From positions 1 through 60,710 of the forward strand of contig JAFAZE010000063.1 of assembly GCA_019239975.1 (NCBI GenBank): 60,710 bases of DNA. The letters are read 5' to 3'. Below are positions 18,685 through 26,704 of the stretch, piece after piece. Position numbers and translations under genes: made by a program. The DNA is from Streptosporangiaceae bacterium (lineage in GTDB: Bacteria > Actinomycetota > Actinomycetes > Streptosporangiales > Streptosporangiaceae). How positions within the stretch are numbered: position 1 is the stretch's first letter; every line of letters starts with the position of its first letter. Below the pieces are notes generated by a model that had not been told where the DNA came from, did no database searches, and saw nothing but the letters and a program-made list of their open reading frames with translations.

Positions 18685-18833
18685 CGGGCGGCCGACTGCC
18701 GGGACCAAGGCCGGCGCATGCCGACACGCCGGAAGGCCGTCGGGGCCTATACCGCAGCGGGCCAGCGGGAACGCGGTCGCTCGGGCAAACACTGTTGGAG
18801 GTGGGTGCCCGGGCCCGTAAGGTAAGTACTGCT

Positions 18834-19649
18834 GTGAGCGATTACGAGTTCATTGAGCGGATTGACGCCTTCTGCGACGCGGTGCCGAGGCAGCGGGCGC
18901 GGGCCGAGGAGCACGGGCCTCTCGTGCTGTTCGTCCCGACCGGTCCAGGCTGGCCCTACTACGCCAGGCCACGGCGGGGATCTGGGCTGCCCGTAACCGC
19001 TGCGGATGTCCGGTCGGTGCGCGCGCGCCAGCGGGAACTGCTCATCCCGGAATCCTTTGAGTGGATCGAGGAGGCCACTCCCGGCATGGCCGCGGCGGCC
19101 ACCGAGGCACGCCTCCAGGTAAAGGCGCATCCGCTGCTGGTTCTCGGCGCCCCCTCCCCGGCGCGGCCGCTGCCGGGCGGCATCACCGCGCGCCTGGTCG
19201 CCCCCGACGACCCCGTGCTCGACCTGATCTGGGCGGTACCGGCCGTCGCGTTCGGCCACCCGGGAACCGCGCCCGGCGAGGCCGGCGCCGCGGAACGCGA
19301 CAAGCTCGCCGCGGACCACGACGCCGGGTCGATCGCCATGCTGCGCGAGCGGCTCCAGTCGGGGCAGTCCGTGCTGGCGGCGGCGTTCGGGGAGGATGGG
19401 CCGCTGGCGGCGGGAAGCTACCAGGCGGCGGACGGCGTCGCGGAGATCACGGGGGTGGGCGTGCTGCCCGCCTACCGGCGCCGCGGCGTCGGCGCCGCGG
19501 TCACCGCCGTGCTCGCCGCGGACGCGCTAGCCCGGGGCGTCGGGACCGTGTTCCTGTCCGCGACCGACGACGCGGTGGCCCGCGTCTATGCGAGGCTCGG
19601 CTTCCGCGGAGTCGGCACCGCCATGATCGCCGAGCCGGCTCACGACTGA
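18834..19649 (+). CDS. GNAT acetyltransferase with N-terminal extension
   Basis: A 271-residue protein with a GNAT acetyltransferase domain in its C-terminal half. The acetyl-CoA loop is VLPAYRRRGVGAAVTAVLAA and the last strand is YARLGFRGVGTAMIAEP. The first 125 residues (VSDYEFIERIDAFCDAVPRQ onward) resemble the N-terminal domain of other actinobacterial GNAT proteins that lack known substrates. The GTG at 18834 is chosen because family similarity begins there; the frame is open further upstream without sense. Two strong hairpins follow the stop. Confidence 0.85.
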   Translation: MSDYEFIERIDAFCDAVPRQRARAEEHGPLVLFVPTGPGWPYYARPRRGSGLPVTAADVRSVRARQRELLIPESFEWIEEATPGMAAAATEARLQVKAHPLLVLGAPSPARPLPGGITARLVAPDDPVLDLIWAVPAVAFGHPGTAPGEAGAAERDKLAADHDAGSIAMLRERLQSGQSVLAAAFGEDGPLAAGSYQAADGVAEITGVGVLPAYRRRGVGAAVTAVLAADALARGVGTVFLSATDDAVARVYARLGFRGVGTAMIAEPAHD

Positions 19650-19696
19650 CCCGCTCACGACCGGCCTGCTACGACCGACACGCCGACGGCCCGCGC

Positions 19697-19734
19697 CGCC
19701 GGGCCAGGCCGTCACATGGCGGCCTGGCCCGGCG
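19697..19734. terminator. Hairpin terminator, first of two
   Basis: A perfect 15-bp stem, CGCCGGGCCAGGCCG with CGGCCTGGCCCGGCG, around an 8-base loop. It lies just after the GNAT gene, between convergent genes. Confidence 0.8.
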
Positions 19735-19750
19735 CTGAACGGACATGCCC

Positions 19751-19781
19751 GAGCGGCCGCCGGGCTTCCCGGCGGCCGCTC
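19751..19781. terminator. Hairpin terminator, second of two
   Basis: A perfect 14-bp stem, GAGCGGCCGCCGGG with CCCGGCGGCCGCTC, with the 3-base loop CTT. It lies 16 bases beyond the first hairpin, just after the minus-strand secreted-protein gene. Confidence 0.8.
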
Positions 19782-19817
19782 GGTTCACTCAGGCCGGCGC
19801 GCTGGCCGTGCACCTTC

Positions 19818-21596
19818 TCATGCCTTGCACGGGTTGCGCATGATCGGGCCCATGAGCTGCGGGTAGCCCTGCCCCGGCGGGACCGACCCGTACTGGGCGT
19901 CCTTGCCGAACGTGTTGCCGCTGCGCACGTTGCCGAACTCCCACACGCACGAGCCGACCAGGGTCCAGTACGGGTAGAACTTTCCTGGCGCGGTCGGCGG
20001 CGGGACTTTGCAGCCCGTCGTGTTCGGGTACGCACAGGTGGACTCGCTGAGCGCCGCGTCGGTCTGGATCTGGAAGCGCGAGTAGCCGGCGCCTCCCACG
20101 GTTGTCGGCGGCGCCTGCCGGAACGTCGCGGGGAACAGGTTCGGGGTTGCCGAAGTCGGCCAGTCAGGCCAGTACGGGTTCCCGTCATAGTCCAGGTCGC
20201 CGTTCTGGAACGCGTTGTCCTCGCATGCGGTCACTATGTTCGGCGGCGCCTGCCCGAAGTGCGTGTCGCCCTTCGAGTAACAGAACGCGTCGCCGCGCTC
20301 GTTGGTCTCGCCCCCCGAACCAGCGTTCTCGTACGGGCCATGGCACTTGTTCCAGGTGATGTCGGTGACAAAGGAGTAACCGGGAACCGTGTTGACGCTG
20401 ATCGGCTTGCTCACGCTGGAGCAGGCGATGAAGTGGCCGGTCTCGTACTGGGTGCTGACGTCGACCTGGTCCGCCGCCCACGGGACGATGTTGTTCACGG
20501 CGGCGGTGCTGTACTCGGGTTCGTAGTTGAACGGCGTGCCGCTGCAGTCGTTGATGTTCGTCGCCATGAACCCGTTGGCGCCCGACGCCTGCATGAAGCC
20601 GCGCTGGCCCGTGGTGTTGTCAAGGATCGACGTCTCGAGTGCTCTCTGTCCCGGATGCCCCGGCACGGGCGCGTCCCAGATGTGGACGGTGAGCCGGTCT
20701 CCGGGGTTCATGAGGAGGGTGTGCTTGTTCGGCGTATTGGTGGCGAGGTCCGCGAGCTGCGGGCTCGGCGGGCCGGTTGGCACGCCGTTGGTCTGGATGA
20801 ACGCGAAGTTCGTCGGTTCGATGCAGTTCGGGTTGCAGGTGAGGAAGTTCACCGTGCACTCCAGGTCGTTGATGTGCAGCGACGCGCACCAGTGCGTGTT
20901 GTCACAGCTGATGTTGTCGGCGAACGGCGCCATTCCCGGCGGGTAGAACTGCATCTCCAGGAAGGAGCTGCCGGCGCCCGGGTACACCCCGCCCGGAACG
21001 GGGGTGGTGGTGATCGCCGGCGCGTTGGCGTCGCTCTCCGGCGTGCAGGGCAGCAGCGGCTCGGAGTACGGGTCGCACAGCGCCATCGAGAACCACGGCG
21101 CGATGCTCAGCTCCGCCCAGTGATTGACGTCGTGGCCGGGATTCTTCACGGTCGGCGCGGCGGCCGGATCCCTGCCGAGCGTCTCGTGCCACGTGACGTT
21201 GTTCCCGGAGCCGGCCACCGAGGAAAGGAACCTGGTGTCTGGCTCGTCGTGGCCGATGTAACGGCCGTTGTCATAGAAGCGGCCGCCCCAGGTCCACTTG
21301 TTGTCCACGCCGAGCGCCCCCCGGATGTCCGTGCAGGCCTTGGCCGCCTGGGTGGTCCGCTGGACGGGGCTCATCGCGTTGCAGTCGAGGTTGCCTATGG
21401 CGTTCGGTTTTACCCAGACCTGAGCGGCCTTGTGTGCGGCCGTTGTCGCCGCCCCGGCGGTGACCGCGCCCACCAGGCTGAGCTGGCAGACGGCGGCGGC
21501 ACCTACCGCAGGCACCAGCAGCCGCCACGTTCGCCGGCGCCAGGGCGAGCCCCGCCCGCGCATCGTACGTTTCCGTACTGACCAGCGAGTATGCAT
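19818..21596 (-). CDS. Large secreted Cys-rich protein, unknown function
   Basis: A 592-residue exported protein. An Arg-rich start is followed by the hydrophobic signal LLVPAVGAAAVCQLSLVGA and a likely cut near TAGAA. The mature part has many cysteines in pairs (for example NISCDNTHWC, LECTVNFLTCNPNC, ESTCAYPNTTGC, VGSCVWE), a WGGRFYDNGRYIGHDEP segment and an HETLGRDPAAAP run. I do not recognise a catalytic family; it may be a carbohydrate- or surface-acting protein. GAGAGGA precedes the ATG at 21596; an ATG 11 codons later is possible. A TTGACG-17-TTAGAT promoter lies upstream. It follows the GH47 gene on the same strand. Confidence 0.8.
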   Translation of the reverse strand: MHTRWSVRKRTMRGRGSPWRRRTWRLLVPAVGAAAVCQLSLVGAVTAGAATTAAHKAAQVWVKPNAIGNLDCNAMSPVQRTTQAAKACTDIRGALGVDNKWTWGGRFYDNGRYIGHDEPDTRFLSSVAGSGNNVTWHETLGRDPAAAPTVKNPGHDVNHWAELSIAPWFSMALCDPYSEPLLPCTPESDANAPAITTTPVPGGVYPGAGSSFLEMQFYPPGMAPFADNISCDNTHWCASLHINDLECTVNFLTCNPNCIEPTNFAFIQTNGVPTGPPSPQLADLATNTPNKHTLLMNPGDRLTVHIWDAPVPGHPGQRALETSILDNTTGQRGFMQASGANGFMATNINDCSGTPFNYEPEYSTAAVNNIVPWAADQVDVSTQYETGHFIACSSVSKPISVNTVPGYSFVTDITWNKCHGPYENAGSGGETNERGDAFCYSKGDTHFGQAPPNIVTACEDNAFQNGDLDYDGNPYWPDWPTSATPNLFPATFRQAPPTTVGGAGYSRFQIQTDAALSESTCAYPNTTGCKVPPPTAPGKFYPYWTLVGSCVWEFGNVRSGNTFGKDAQYGSVPPGQGYPQLMGPIMRNPCKA

Positions 21597-21699
21597 ATAC
21601 GATCCTCTCGCTCGCGCGTGGCCGCCGAGTCCAGCCCCTCCCCGGCCCGCCGGTCACGGCAATGTGACCGTCCCGCGGTACGAGACGCTTCCCGGCGGA

Positions 21700-21728
21700 A
21701 TCTAACAATCGTCACAAACAAACGTCAA
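21700..21728 (-). promoter_or_regulatory. Housekeeping-type promoter
   Basis: Read on the minus strand: TTGACG (21728-21723), a 17-base spacer, then TTAGAT (21705-21700). This is a close match to actinobacterial sigma-A consensus, about 100 bases before the start of the 592-residue secreted protein. Confidence 0.65.
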
Positions 21729-21845
21729 GGTTCACCATGTCCACTACTTCGCATTGAGCAATCGCCGTCGCTGATCTTTGGCTAATGGGCGAATTCCCGT
21801 CAGTGCCGCGTCCCGGCGACCGCGCGCTGACGGATCCCGGCCGGG

Positions 21846-23324
21846 TCACCGTGCCGGACGGAGTCCGCGCAAAATCTTTCCCTCGGTTGACAGGTAGCCG
21901 GTCCTGTAGTCGTACCTGGGCGTGCGGGAGAAGATCAGCCACAGGTACTTGAAGTTCTCCGCGAACGAGTACGCGGGGAACAGGTCGCCGAGAACCATGG
22001 GCCTGACGGTGACGTCGTCGATGATCGTGTAGCCGTTGGGCACCCGGTTGTAGGTCTTCATGTTCTGGAAGTACGCATACGACGTGGTCTTGTAAATGTC
22101 CCGGCGCAGCTGCACCCACAGGTCGAACGCCGCGTTGAGGTACTCGGGCCTGAGCTGATTTCCCTTGGACAGCGCCGCAAGGGTGGTGTAGTCGATTTCT
22201 TCGGGCAGTACCGGATACTTCTCCGCGACATGGACCCAGGTGCGGTAATAGGCCTGGCCGAGGGCTATATCGCCGCCGTGCGCCAGAACCTCGCCGTAGA
22301 AGGCGGCGAGTTCGGACTGGTCGCGGCCGACCAGGGCGCCGGTCTCGAAGTTCACCTGCTTGAACCAGGTGTGCCCGTCATAGGTCTCGATCAGGTGCTT
22401 CTTGAACGCCGTGGTGAACATCCGGTACCAGGCCAGGCAGTCGGCGTCCGCGAACATCGCCCAGCCGCCCCACAGGTACTCGTAGAACGAGTCATCCGGC
22501 GGATTCGGCGCCTGGTCCGTCGAGTCGGCCCACTGCCCCGTCTCCACGTTGAGATAGGAGGCGAGCAGGTCCAGCGAAGACCGCCGTTCGACCACGGCCC
22601 GGTAGGCGTTCTTGGCGGCCTTGTAGTACCTCCGGTCGCCGGTCAGCCGCGACAGCACGCCGAACTCGAGGATGTTCGTGCCGATCTCGGCGATCGGCGG
22701 CGTCGCGCCGGACAACGCGCCGGTGCGGAAGTTCACGTACTGGTACGGCATGCCGGTCGGCGACTGGGTGAAGGCGGGAAGGACCAGATCGCCCGATTGG
22801 GCCGCCAGATCGAGCAGGCCCTCGTCGCCGGTGGCCAGGTAGCCGGCGAGCAGGCCGCCGACGACCCGTATGATGAATTCGAAGACGTGGAAGTTACCGT
22901 CGATGTCGAAGTCCAGGTTCTGCTTGACCCAGTTCACGCCGAGAGCGAGCTCATCGTCGAGTTCCATCACGTACAGGGTGTCGAGCGCTTCGATGATGGA
23001 CAGCCCGATCGGGTGGCCGGGCACGAAGAATTCGGCGTAGCTGCCCGACAGCGGGAGCAGCTGGTCGTGCCCCCAGGCGAACTTCTTGTATCCGTCCCAG
23101 ACGTGCAGGAACTCGCGGCGCACGTCAGCGGCCACCACACGGTCCGGCGGCAGCCGCAGGCCCGGTACCGTCTGGCGGCCGGCTGACCGCGTGGCCCCGA
23201 GGGCGGTTCCAGGGATAGCGAGCCCGGCGGCCGCGGCGATCCCGCCAGCGCCCAGGGCTCCGCGCAGGAACTGGCGACGGCGCATAAGTGGTTTCGGTAC
23301 GGAAAGGTCCGTTCGCTCGGTCAT
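21846..23324 (-). CDS. Glycoside hydrolase family 47 (alpha-1,2-mannosidase), Tat-exported
   Basis: A 492-residue GH47 mannosidase, a Ca-dependent inverting enzyme that trims alpha-1,2-linked mannose; best known from eukaryotic ER/Golgi but also found in some bacteria. Seen in order: twin-arginine signal RRRQFL (residues 15-20) plus hydrophobic run to about 44; HVWDGYKKFAWGHDQLLPLS; IEALDTLYVMEL; HVFEFIIRVVGGLLAGY with the likely catalytic acid; DSFYEYLWGGW; RPEYLNAAFDLW; ENFKYLWLIFS; and near the end YLSTEGKI, matching the Ca-binding Thr region. GGAGGG precedes ATG 23324. Export as a folded protein suggests action on host- or fungus-derived high-mannose glycans outside the cell. Confidence 0.9.
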   Translation of the reverse strand: MTERTDLSVPKPLMRRRQFLRGALGAGGIAAAAGLAIPGTALGATRSAGRQTVPGLRLPPDRVVAADVRREFLHVWDGYKKFAWGHDQLLPLSGSYAEFFVPGHPIGLSIIEALDTLYVMELDDELALGVNWVKQNLDFDIDGNFHVFEFIIRVVGGLLAGYLATGDEGLLDLAAQSGDLVLPAFTQSPTGMPYQYVNFRTGALSGATPPIAEIGTNILEFGVLSRLTGDRRYYKAAKNAYRAVVERRSSLDLLASYLNVETGQWADSTDQAPNPPDDSFYEYLWGGWAMFADADCLAWYRMFTTAFKKHLIETYDGHTWFKQVNFETGALVGRDQSELAAFYGEVLAHGGDIALGQAYYRTWVHVAEKYPVLPEEIDYTTLAALSKGNQLRPEYLNAAFDLWVQLRRDIYKTTSYAYFQNMKTYNRVPNGYTIIDDVTVRPMVLGDLFPAYSFAENFKYLWLIFSRTPRYDYRTGYLSTEGKILRGLRPAR

Positions 23325-23485
23325 CCGGCCCTCCTCGACCTCCGCCCCGGGCCGACCCGCCGGCCGGGGCGGCAGTCTGACAACGATGTCGTGCGCTTGT
23401 GTGCCATGATGTTCGCCAGCGAAGCGGCTGTCAACAGTGCACGCCAGACAAGCCGCCAGAAGGTATGTGCCGGGCCGGGCAACGG

Positions 23486-24439
23486 TCAGCCTCTGGCAGA
23501 GGCTGACCGTTGCCCCCATTTCGGCATCCAGACTTCGCCGCCGGGTGCGTCTGCTGGTCTGGAGTCGAGGTGGTCGCGGAGTTTGATGAGCGCGGGATGC
23601 GGGTTGCCGTCGCGCCAGATCAGTGACATCGGGTAGACCGGCGCCGGATCTCGCACCGGTATGCGCCGCAGATCGTAGCTGTCTGGCCACAGGTACCGCG
23701 AGCGTTCGCCCACCAGGGTCGCCAGCTCCGGGGAGTCGGCGATCTCAGCCAGCAGGGCCTCGTTCCCGAAGACGGGCCCGATCACGTCGATCGTGAGCCC
23801 GAACGCGGCGGCGAGTTCGTCATAGTAGATGGCCACCTCGCCGCGAGCGGCCAGGCCGGGCATCCAGATTCGGTGTCCGGCAAGTTGTGCGGGCGTAACG
23901 GCGTGGGCGTTGGCGAGCGCGTGGCGCGGTCCGGTCAGCAGCTGATGCGGCTCGTCGATCACCCGGGCAGCCTTGATGGCGTCTGGCAGCTGCCGCGAGG
24001 GAGCCGGGACGGCATGGAAGGTGGCGTCGACGGTCCCGGCCTCGACAGCGGCGATGGCCGCATTGACGTCGGCGTCCAAGGTCACGACGTCCAGCTCGAT
24101 CTCGGGATGCATGCGGTAGAAGTCCTGGAGAAGCACCGCTGGCGCGATCCGCCGGTTGACGACATCGATGCGCAGAACGCGCCGGCCAGGACGCACGGAC
24201 GCGTCGGCCCGCGCTTCTGCCCGCAGGAGTTCACGGGCGTGGGGCAGGAATGCCTGACCGTCGATGGTGAGCTGGGTTCCGCGTGCCGTGCGGGTGAACA
24301 AGCGCACATTCAGGTCTTTCTCCAGTGCGGCGATGCGCTTGGAGACGGCCTGCTGGGTGATGGCCAGCGTGGCGGCGGCTTCCTGGAACTGGCCGGCGTC
24401 CGCGGCGGCGACGAACGTTCGGACGGCGTCGAGATCCAC
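23486..24439 (-). CDS. LysR-family transcriptional regulator
   Basis: A 317-residue LysR regulator. The N-terminal winged helix-turn-helix is VDLDAVRTFVAAADAGQFQE followed by TLAITQQAVSKRIAALEKDL. The effector-binding domain starts near VLRIDVVNRRIAP. The GTG at 24439 matches the usual family start two residues before LDAVRTF; no Shine-Dalgarno is visible, so the message may be leaderless. It is divergent from the MFS gene at 24571 and probably controls it. The intergenic region contains the inverted repeat at 24469-24484 and a TAGTCACACAAC / GTTGTGTGA pair (near 24451 and 24544). Confidence 0.92.
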   Translation of the reverse strand: MDLDAVRTFVAAADAGQFQEAAATLAITQQAVSKRIAALEKDLNVRLFTRTARGTQLTIDGQAFLPHARELLRAEARADASVRPGRRVLRIDVVNRRIAPAVLLQDFYRMHPEIELDVVTLDADVNAAIAAVEAGTVDATFHAVPAPSRQLPDAIKAARVIDEPHQLLTGPRHALANAHAVTPAQLAGHRIWMPGLAARGEVAIYYDELAAAFGLTIDVIGPVFGNEALLAEIADSPELATLVGERSRYLWPDSYDLRRIPVRDPAPVYPMSLIWRDGNPHPALIKLRDHLDSRPADAPGGEVWMPKWGQRSASARG

Positions 24440-24468
24440 GCACCAGAGCCTAGTCACACAACATTGCG

Positions 24469-24484
24469 TTGCGGCTCGCCGCAA
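24469..24484. promoter_or_regulatory. Inverted repeat, candidate LysR site
   Basis: TTGCGG-CTCG-CCGCAA, a perfect 6-bp inverted repeat in the divergent LysR/MFS intergenic region, 30 bases from the regulator start. It fits a LysR site but the sequence alone does not prove it. Confidence 0.5.
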
Positions 24485-24570
24485 GATCGGTTGTTTGATC
24501 CGGCCTCCCCGCCGTTGCTTTGATCAGACCGATCAACGACAAGTTGTGTGATCCAGGAGGTGTAGAGCCG

Positions 24571-26136
24571 GTGGCTCGACGGTCGCTGGGCCGGCAGTTT
24601 GGATGGCTGTGGGCGGCATACGCGGTCAGCGCCTATGGCTCCGGGCTGGGGTTCGGGGCGTTCCCGCTAATCGCCGTGCTGGTGTTGCATGCCAGCCCCG
24701 CCCAGGTGTCCGCGCTGTCCGCGGTGGGACCGGCGGTGGGTGCCCTGATCGCGGTGCCGCTCGGGCCGTGGGTGGAGTTTCGCCGCAAGCGGCCGGTGAT
24801 GATCGCGACGGACCTGGCCCGGTTCTCGGTCATGATGACGATTCCGGTCGCCTACGCCTTCAATCTGCTCAGCTTCGTCCAGTTGCTGGCCGTATCGGCC
24901 GTCGTCGCCGCGGCCAGGATCGCTTTCAATGCAGCCAGCGGCTCGTACCTCAGAACCCTTGTCCGGCCCGATGACCTGCTCGTGGCCAGCGCTCGGTTCG
25001 AGTCGACGATGTGGAGCTCCACCGCCGTCGGGCCGCCGCTGGGCGGGGCGGCGATCGGCCTGTTCGGGCCGGTAACCACCGTCGTGGCCGACGCGCTGAG
25101 CTACCTGTTCTCCGCGCTGGGGATCACCGCGATCCGGGGCCGGGAAGAACGCCCGCGGCGAACCGGCAAGAGCCGGATCCGGCCAGGCGAGCTGCTTGAC
25201 GGCTGGCGGCACATCCTGACACATTCGGGCCTGCGGGCGTTGTACCTCAACGCCGTGCTCGTCAACGGACTGATCATGGCCACTGAGCCGCTGCTGGCCG
25301 TGCTCCTGCTCCGCCAGCTCCGGTTCCCGCCTTGGCAGTACGGCCTAGCCTTCGCTGGCCCTTGCGCCGGCGGATTCATCGGCTCACGCCTGGCCCGCCG
25401 AGTCGTGGCCCGCTACGGCCAGCACCGAGTCCTGCGCACAGCTGGCATGTTCCGGGCGGTCTGGCTGATCGGCCTGGTCTTCGTCCGCCCCGGCATCGTC
25501 GGCCTGGTGATCGTAATGGCCGTCGAGGTCGCGATTATCGTCAACGTGAGCATGTACAGTCCCGTACTCGCCACCTACCGGCTCCAGCACACACCCAAAG
25601 ACCGTATCGCCCGCACTCTGTCGGCCTGGTCGATCAGCACCAGCGCCTCCATCGCCATCTTCACGGCCCTCGGCGGAGTACTCGCCGGCATCACCAGCCC
25701 ACGCACGGCTATCACGGTCGCGGGACTGCTCATCCTCGCCAGCCCGCTGCTGCTGCCCCGCCGCGAGAGTCCAGCGCCCCGGGGCGTGGCCGCCGACGGA
25801 GGCGGAGCCACCGCGTCACCTCCGTCGGCCCGCCTCCGCCACACGGCGCTAGCGGCCGAACTTCTCGATGGCGGCCGGGGTGACAGGCGTGAAGAAGTTG
25901 ACGAGGTTGCCGTCGGGGTCGCGGAACAGCAGTGCCCGGTTGCCCCAGGGCATCGTGGTGGGCTCGCTGACGAAGTCCCCGATGAAGCCGGCCAGTTCTT
26001 TGTAGACGCCGTCCACGTCGTCGACGAGGAACTCGATGATCACGGTGCGGTTGTCGGCCGGCTGGGCGGAGCCGGGCGCGAACAGCGGGACGGTGCGGGT
26101 GCTGCCGATCGCCACAGTGCCGTGGGCGGTCCTTAG
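24571..26136 (+). CDS. MFS transporter with stop-loss antisense tail
   Basis: A 521-residue reading frame. The first ~400 residues are an MFS exporter: RRSLGRQFGWLWAAYAVSAY, GPWVEFRRKRPVMIATDLAR in the loop after helix 2, and a domain ending near ASPLLLPRRESPAP with about 12 membrane segments. After that no stop occurs and the frame continues for about 120 codons as hydrophilic sequence, reading the opposite strand of the VOC gene to 26136. That tail is unlike any transporter and is probably junk made by loss of the original stop. GTG 24571 has AGGAGG 10 bases before it. Divergent from the LysR gene. Confidence 0.85.
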   Translation: MARRSLGRQFGWLWAAYAVSAYGSGLGFGAFPLIAVLVLHASPAQVSALSAVGPAVGALIAVPLGPWVEFRRKRPVMIATDLARFSVMMTIPVAYAFNLLSFVQLLAVSAVVAAARIAFNAASGSYLRTLVRPDDLLVASARFESTMWSSTAVGPPLGGAAIGLFGPVTTVVADALSYLFSALGITAIRGREERPRRTGKSRIRPGELLDGWRHILTHSGLRALYLNAVLVNGLIMATEPLLAVLLLRQLRFPPWQYGLAFAGPCAGGFIGSRLARRVVARYGQHRVLRTAGMFRAVWLIGLVFVRPGIVGLVIVMAVEVAIIVNVSMYSPVLATYRLQHTPKDRIARTLSAWSISTSASIAIFTALGGVLAGITSPRTAITVAGLLILASPLLLPRRESPAPRGVAADGGGATASPPSARLRHTALAAELLDGGRGDRREEVDEVAVGVAEQQCPVAPGHRGGLADEVPDEAGQFFVDAVHVVDEELDDHGAVVGRLGGAGREQRDGAGAADRHSAVGGP

Positions 26137-26247
26137 TTCGGCGAAGTCCTCGTTGGCCCAGTCCGCCCGCACTCCGGTGGCCCGCTCGTAGAAGCCGACC
26201 AGGCGGGCGACGTCGGCCGTGATGATGCGGATCGAGACGAAGTCCAT
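25849..26247 (-). CDS. VOC-superfamily (glyoxalase/bleomycin-resistance-like) protein
   Basis: A 132-residue single vicinal-oxygen-chelate protein. It begins MDFVSIRIITADVARLVGFY, has IIEFLVDDVDGVYKEL in the second module and ends ALLFRDPDGNLVNFFTPVTP, where FRDPDGN is the classic VOC motif. Role unknown; such proteins often protect against electrophiles or bind drugs. The ATG at 26247 follows AAGGAGA. The 3' two thirds lie antisense to the run-on part of the MFS frame. The divergent partner is a broken WYL-type regulator, an arrangement typical for VOC genes. Confidence 0.9.
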   Translation of the reverse strand: MDFVSIRIITADVARLVGFYERATGVRADWANEDFAELRTAHGTVAIGSTRTVPLFAPGSAQPADNRTVIIEFLVDDVDGVYKELAGFIGDFVSEPTTMPWGNRALLFRDPDGNLVNFFTPVTPAAIEKFGR

Positions 26248-26297
26248 GATGCTCTCCTTGTGTCTGCGGAACCGTTCTCCATCGCACACTAGGACTG

Positions 26298-26322
26298 ATA
26301 CTGGACAGAAACGGTCCAGTAT
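26298..26322. promoter_or_regulatory. 9-bp inverted repeat, candidate operator
   Basis: ATACTGGAC (26298-26306) and GTCCAGTAT (26314-26322), perfect arms with a 7-base spacer, lie between the VOC gene and the divergent regulator remnant. Likely the operator of the WYL/YafY-type regulator. Confidence 0.7.
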
Positions 26323-26335
26323 TTGCGGCTAAATT

Positions 26336-26704
26336 TTGTGCATCGCCAGGCCTACTACTCAGGTGCTCACCCTGCTGGAGCTGCTGCAGTCAGGCGGCGA
26401 ACGCATCCTGCACCCATCCGGGCTCGTCTCCCATCCGGGCCGCTGGTACGTCACGGGCGCAGACCCGGGGATCGGCGAAGAGCGGACCTTCCGGCTGGAC
26501 CGCATCGCGGACGCGCGGACCCTGCCCGGCTCGTTCGAACCGCCCGCCAGGTTCGACCCAGCATGGCGCGTCCTGTCTGGGTTCGCCGCAGCGCCGCACC
26601 GGCATCACGTGATCCTCCGGGTCCAGGGGACAACCGGGCAGATCCGCGCCCGGCTTCCCGCCAGCGTCGCACGCTTGGTCAGCCGTAGAAGAGGGGCTCC
26701 ATGA
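26336..26704 (+). pseudogene. WYL/YafY-type regulator with internal deletion
   Basis: The frame starts as a DeoR/YafY-type helix-turn-helix (ARPTTQVLTLLELLQSGG) and jumps directly into the C-terminal WYL region (ERILHPSGLVSHPGRWYVTG, RTFRLDRIADARTLPGSFEP). The remainder of the HTH and about 150-200 residues of the middle are missing. Its length is 122 codons, against about 320 for the family. It cannot bind DNA normally. The 3' end overlaps the glnE 3' end by 26 bases, tail to tail. The start (TTG at 26336) is approximate. Confidence 0.8.

Noticed and set aside
15094..19649. A defence island made of methyltransferases and acetyltransferases
   Set aside because: The methyltransferases are DUF574 and small-molecule types, not DNA methyltransferases, and no nuclease or helicase accompanies them.
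19716..21581. A 621-codon open frame antisense to the 592-residue secreted protein
   Set aside because: Arg/Val-rich shadow. The minus-strand frame has a signal peptide, cysteine pairs, promoter and ribosome site.
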